Shown: positions 61,374 through 64,000 of the stretch, in pieces
Position numbering within the stretch: the stretch's first letter is position 1
How the letters are laid out: every line of letters begins with the position of its first letter
DNA from: JANXLS01 sp035308565
Lineage (GTDB): Bacteria; Planctomycetota; SZUA-567; H5-PLA8
NCBI GenBank assembly: GCA_035308565.1
Contig: DATGGK010000224.1
Span: 124,001-188,000, forward strand
Length of the DNA stretch: 64,000 nt
Reading direction: 5' to 3'
Program-made: the position numbers and the translations under genes
Notes under the pieces: generated by a model
Told to the model about the DNA's origin: nothing
Seen by the model: only the letters and a program-made list of their open reading frames with translations
Database searches by the model: none

Positions 61374-64000
61374 ATGCCAGAACCCATCCTCACTCCGCAA
61401 GAGCAGTTGACCGCATACGCGCTGAACGAACTCGACACCACCGAGCGCGCGCATGTCGAAGCGCAATTGAAGAACGACGCGAACGCGCAGGCGTTCGTGA
61501 ATGACGTGCGCGCCACGGCCGCGCAGTTGGAGACTGAATTGAAAAAGGAGCGGCTGGACGATTTGGCGCGCGCCTTCGGCGCAACAGGCGCCGCGCAACC
61601 CGCGCCGGCGAAAATCGTGCCGCTCGCTCCGCCCTCGAAATGGAAGCGCTTCGCCATTTACGGAACGGCGGCGGCAGCGCTGGTGGTGTTTGGGGTTTTG
61701 ATCTGGAATGGACAGAGCTACCGCACGAAGAATGCTCCTCAGGCCTCAAAGAACGCGGACGAACCGCTGGTAATTGACTCGCGGTCTGTATATTCATCCG
61801 CGACCAACAATGAAGATGAGAAAAAGGCAGATGCCGCGACAGCGGGTTCCCTTAATGAAACGGCACGAGGGCCTGATGGACTGAAGAAGCTAGAACACAG
61901 CTCTCGTTCAACAGCCGATTCCAAAACCGTTCCCGCCAAGACACCAAACAACGATGTCGCGTCGAACGATACGAAGTCAGCCGAGAAAGCCAATGATGCG
62001 AGTCGGGATGGTGTGCCGCTCAACGGCGGGTCTAAGAAGAGTAACGGCGACAATGGTGACGTTGTTACTGTGCCGCCAAACGACTTGGTCCCGCAGGGTG
62101 CAGGCGTCTTTGAATACGATGCGGATAATTCCAGCAAAGTGAAAAACGGCGGCGGCCTTGTTCAACGTGATAAAGATCCGCTAATTGGCGAAAGCGTTGG
62201 AGTCCCGCGCGTAACGAAAGTAATTCCACCGGCCGACACGGCTCAGGCTCCCCACAAAAATGTCTCTCCTCCAGTTCTCGCCGATGATGCCCCCGCAATG
62301 AAGGAACTCAGAGAGAAGATGAATAACCTGGAAACGCCGATGCCGATTATGAGTGACGCGGACCACGTGTCCGGACTTAAGCCCAACAACAAAGATGCCG
62401 AGGTTACGGTTATTAACCATGGCGCCGACGTCACAGCCGGAGTAAAAAAAAGTATTTTCGACAAGAAACCCGATCCGAATACAGCCGCGTACAACGTCGA
62501 TATTCCGGCGATCAAACCGCTGGACACGAATTTACCGCCGCTAAAAGCGCCCCCGCCGACGGTCTCCGTGCCAAAAACAATTGAGCCCGACAAAGCAAAC
62601 AATACTGAAGGTCAAGGGGGCTATGCTGCTGTTGAGCCGGGCAGGTTCCACAACGTAGCGCCCACACCATTTAAAGACATCTTCGAGAACAGCCGCGGAG
62701 AGCCAAATATCCCAGCCGATCCCGGTCTAACAAAAAAGAAACCGATAGGCGGTCGCGGCAATTTGGGCAACTCACCCGCGCCCGAAGTCGTTAAGGCCGA
62801 GTCAACGAAACCTCAGCGCGTTGACGAAAATGACCCAACAACGCTGCCGCCGCGCAAAAAGGTCGATCCCAATGAGGAAGTGGCTGCCGCGACAGTGAAG
62901 CCGCCTCTCAAATGGAACGCTTCTTTGCCAAACAATCCGCTCGACCACGGCGCGCGCGACAAAAAACTCAACCCCAACTACCCCGAATCCGTCACCATTA
63001 CGCCGGACCAAACTTACAGTCCCTACACCCCGCCCACCACCGGCGAAGCCTACAACCTCTACCCGGAAAATCGCTTCGAATCCGTGCGCAACGCACCGCT
63101 TTCGACCTTCTCCGCCGACGTGGACACCGCTTCCTTCTCGAACGTGCGCCGCTTCCTGACCGGCAACCATTTGCCGCCGCCGGAGGCCGTGCGCGTCGAA
63201 GAATTGATCAACTACTTCAAGTACAACTACGACGTGCTGAAATCCGAAGACCCGTTTGGCGTGAACGTCGAAGCCGCCGCGTGCCCGTGGAATTCGGCGC
63301 ACCGCCTCGTCCGCGTCGCGATCAAAGCCAGCGGCCTGGCCGCGAACCAGCGTCCCGCGAGCAACCTCGTCTTTCTCATCGATGTCTCCGGTTCGATGGA
63401 CGATCCCAAGCGCCTGCCGCTGGTTAAAGAGGGCATGAAAGCGCTGGTGCGGCGCTTGAACGAAAACGACCATGTCGCGATCGTGACCTACGCGGGGCAA
63501 TCGGGCATCGCGCTGCAATCGACGAATTGCGCCGAGAAGGACCGCATCATCGGCGTGATCGATGCGCTGCACGCGGAAGGCGAGACCAACGGCGGCGCGG
63601 GGATTCAAACCGCGTACGCGACCGCGAAAGCCAATTTCATCAAAGGCGGCGTCAACCGCGTGATCCTCGCCACCGACGGCGATTTCAACGTGGGCGTCAC
63701 CGATCCAAACGAATTGGTGAAGATGATCGAACGCGAAACGCCCAGCGGCGTGTTCCTCACGGCGCTCGGCTACGGCATGGGCAATTTGAAAGACGCGATG
63801 CTGCAGCGCCTCGCCAACAAAGGCAACGGGCACTACGCGTACATCGACAACGCCGACGAGTCGCGCAAAGTGCTGATCGAGCAGATGAACGCCACGCTGG
63901 TCGCAGTGGCGAAGGACGTGAAGTTCCAGGTCGAGTTCAATCCCGCGCAAGCCGAATGGTACCGCTTGATTGGTTACGAAAAACGCGCGCTGGCCGCGCA
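61374..64000 (+). CDS. Membrane-anchored VWA protein with anti-sigma-like N-terminus (3' end outside window)
   Basis: The frame from ATG 61374 stays open to the window end (at least 875 residues). Residues about 5-60 (LTPQEQLTAYALNELDTTER, AHVEAQLKNDANAQAFVNDV) resemble cytoplasmic anti-sigma domains. A single membrane helix follows (93-111, FAIYGTAAAALVVFGVLIW), then a ~450-residue Pro/Lys/Asn-rich low-complexity region. Next come a VWF-type N-terminal domain (about 560-625; ENRFESVRNAPLSTFSADVD) and a VWA domain with MIDAS Asp670-x-Ser-x-Ser (LIDVSGSMD) and TALGYGMGN. This matches YfbK-like proteins (VWA plus DUF3520), here with sigma control fused on. It follows the ECF sigma gene by 119 bp. 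Confidence 0.88.
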   Translation, partial: MPEPILTPQEQLTAYALNELDTTERAHVEAQLKNDANAQAFVNDVRATAAQLETELKKERLDDLARAFGATGAAQPAPAKIVPLAPPSKWKRFAIYGTAAAALVVFGVLIWNGQSYRTKNAPQASKNADEPLVIDSRSVYSSATNNEDEKKADAATAGSLNETARGPDGLKKLEHSSRSTADSKTVPAKTPNNDVASNDTKSAEKANDASRDGVPLNGGSKKSNGDNGDVVTVPPNDLVPQGAGVFEYDADNSSKVKNGGGLVQRDKDPLIGESVGVPRVTKVIPPADTAQAPHKNVSPPVLADDAPAMKELREKMNNLETPMPIMSDADHVSGLKPNNKDAEVTVINHGADVTAGVKKSIFDKKPDPNTAAYNVDIPAIKPLDTNLPPLKAPPPTVSVPKTIEPDKANNTEGQGGYAAVEPGRFHNVAPTPFKDIFENSRGEPNIPADPGLTKKKPIGGRGNLGNSPAPEVVKAESTKPQRVDENDPTTLPPRKKVDPNEEVAAATVKPPLKWNASLPNNPLDHGARDKKLNPNYPESVTITPDQTYSPYTPPTTGEAYNLYPENRFESVRNAPLSTFSADVDTASFSNVRRFLTGNHLPPPEAVRVEELINYFKYNYDVLKSEDPFGVNVEAAACPWNSAHRLVRVAIKASGLAANQRPASNLVFLIDVSGSMDDPKRLPLVKEGMKALVRRLNENDHVAIVTYAGQSGIALQSTNCAEKDRIIGVIDALHAEGETNGGAGIQTAYATAKANFIKGGVNRVILATDGDFNVGVTDPNELVKMIERETPSGVFLTALGYGMGNLKDAMLQRLANKGNGHYAYIDNADESRKVLIEQMNATLVAVAKDVKFQVEFNPAQAEWYRLIGYEKRALAA

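Overview
The window is 64 kb of GC-rich bacterial chromosome. No rRNA or tRNA is visible. The gene set suggests the Planctomycetota/Verrucomicrobiota (PVC) neighbourhood: Tat-exported Gfo/Idh/MocA proteins beside a DUF6807 (PmoA-like) protein, a DUF4380 protein, an ECF sigma factor next to a membrane-anchored VWA protein of the YfbK type, a REP-associated tyrosine transposase, and many dispersed palindromic repeats. This placement is inference; no marker gene fixes the phylum.

Layout. 1-7.3 kb: C-terminal part of a cyclic beta-1,2-glucan synthase, then a small ORF with a strong terminator and a secreted GH144-like (beta-1,2-glucanase type) protein. 7.4-9.4 kb: an ABC exporter. 9.8-18.6 kb: a tight nitrogen-scavenging operon (BMP-type binding protein, two permeases, biuret-hydrolase-like isochorismatase, ABC ATPase, isochorismatase-cupin fusion, allophanate hydrolase), predicted to import a urea-like or biuret-like compound and hydrolyse it to ammonia and CO2. 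18.6-20.7 kb: a leftward TauE/DUF1634/methyltransferase operon. 20.9-24.6 kb: circularly permuted ATP-grasp/alpha-E fusion plus transglutaminase. 24.6-29.3 kb: RelE-like toxin with an unknown partner, then MetH. 29.5-35 kb: secreted proteins and a cytochrome P450. 35.7-38.2 kb: a KimA-like potassium permease behind a c-di-AMP (ydaO/yuaA) riboswitch. 38.3-41.6 kb: DUF4380 protein, a hypothetical, an M16 peptidase. 41.7-44.5 kb: a decayed defence-type island with the two ends of one DNA methyltransferase gene separated by a REP-transposase element. 44.7-48.3 kb: quinol nitric oxide reductase and a glycosyltransferase. 48.5-52.7 kb: DUF6807/Gfo-Idh-MocA operon. 53-55.2 kb: XerC/D recombinase, HNH nuclease, small hypothetical. 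55.3-64 kb: FtsX-type permease, a thioredoxin-fold protein, ChrA, ECF sigma factor and anti-sigma/VWA protein running off the end.

The most notable content is two genes whose reading frames continue through an in-frame UGA exactly where a functional cysteine is expected. One is a secreted thioredoxin-fold protein (U-P-K-C at the redox motif, 58381-58383). The other is an ArsM-like methyltransferase (W-S-D-U motif, 18766-18768, minus strand). Each has a stem-loop whose apical loop starts about 22-25 nt after the UGA, as bacterial SECIS elements do. Both look like selenoproteins and would be truncated by a standard gene caller.

A second theme is repeats. At least eight palindromic repeat types occur, several in frame inside genes (ABC exporter, ABC ATPase, allophanate hydrolase, FtsX permease, ChrA). 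Degenerate 7-bp-period arrays (TGACTCC, TTGAACC, ACTCCTT, GGTTACA types) sit in many intergenic spacers, often as inverted pairs, sometimes around a terminator hairpin, once supplying a Shine-Dalgarno site and once forming the C-terminus of a protein.
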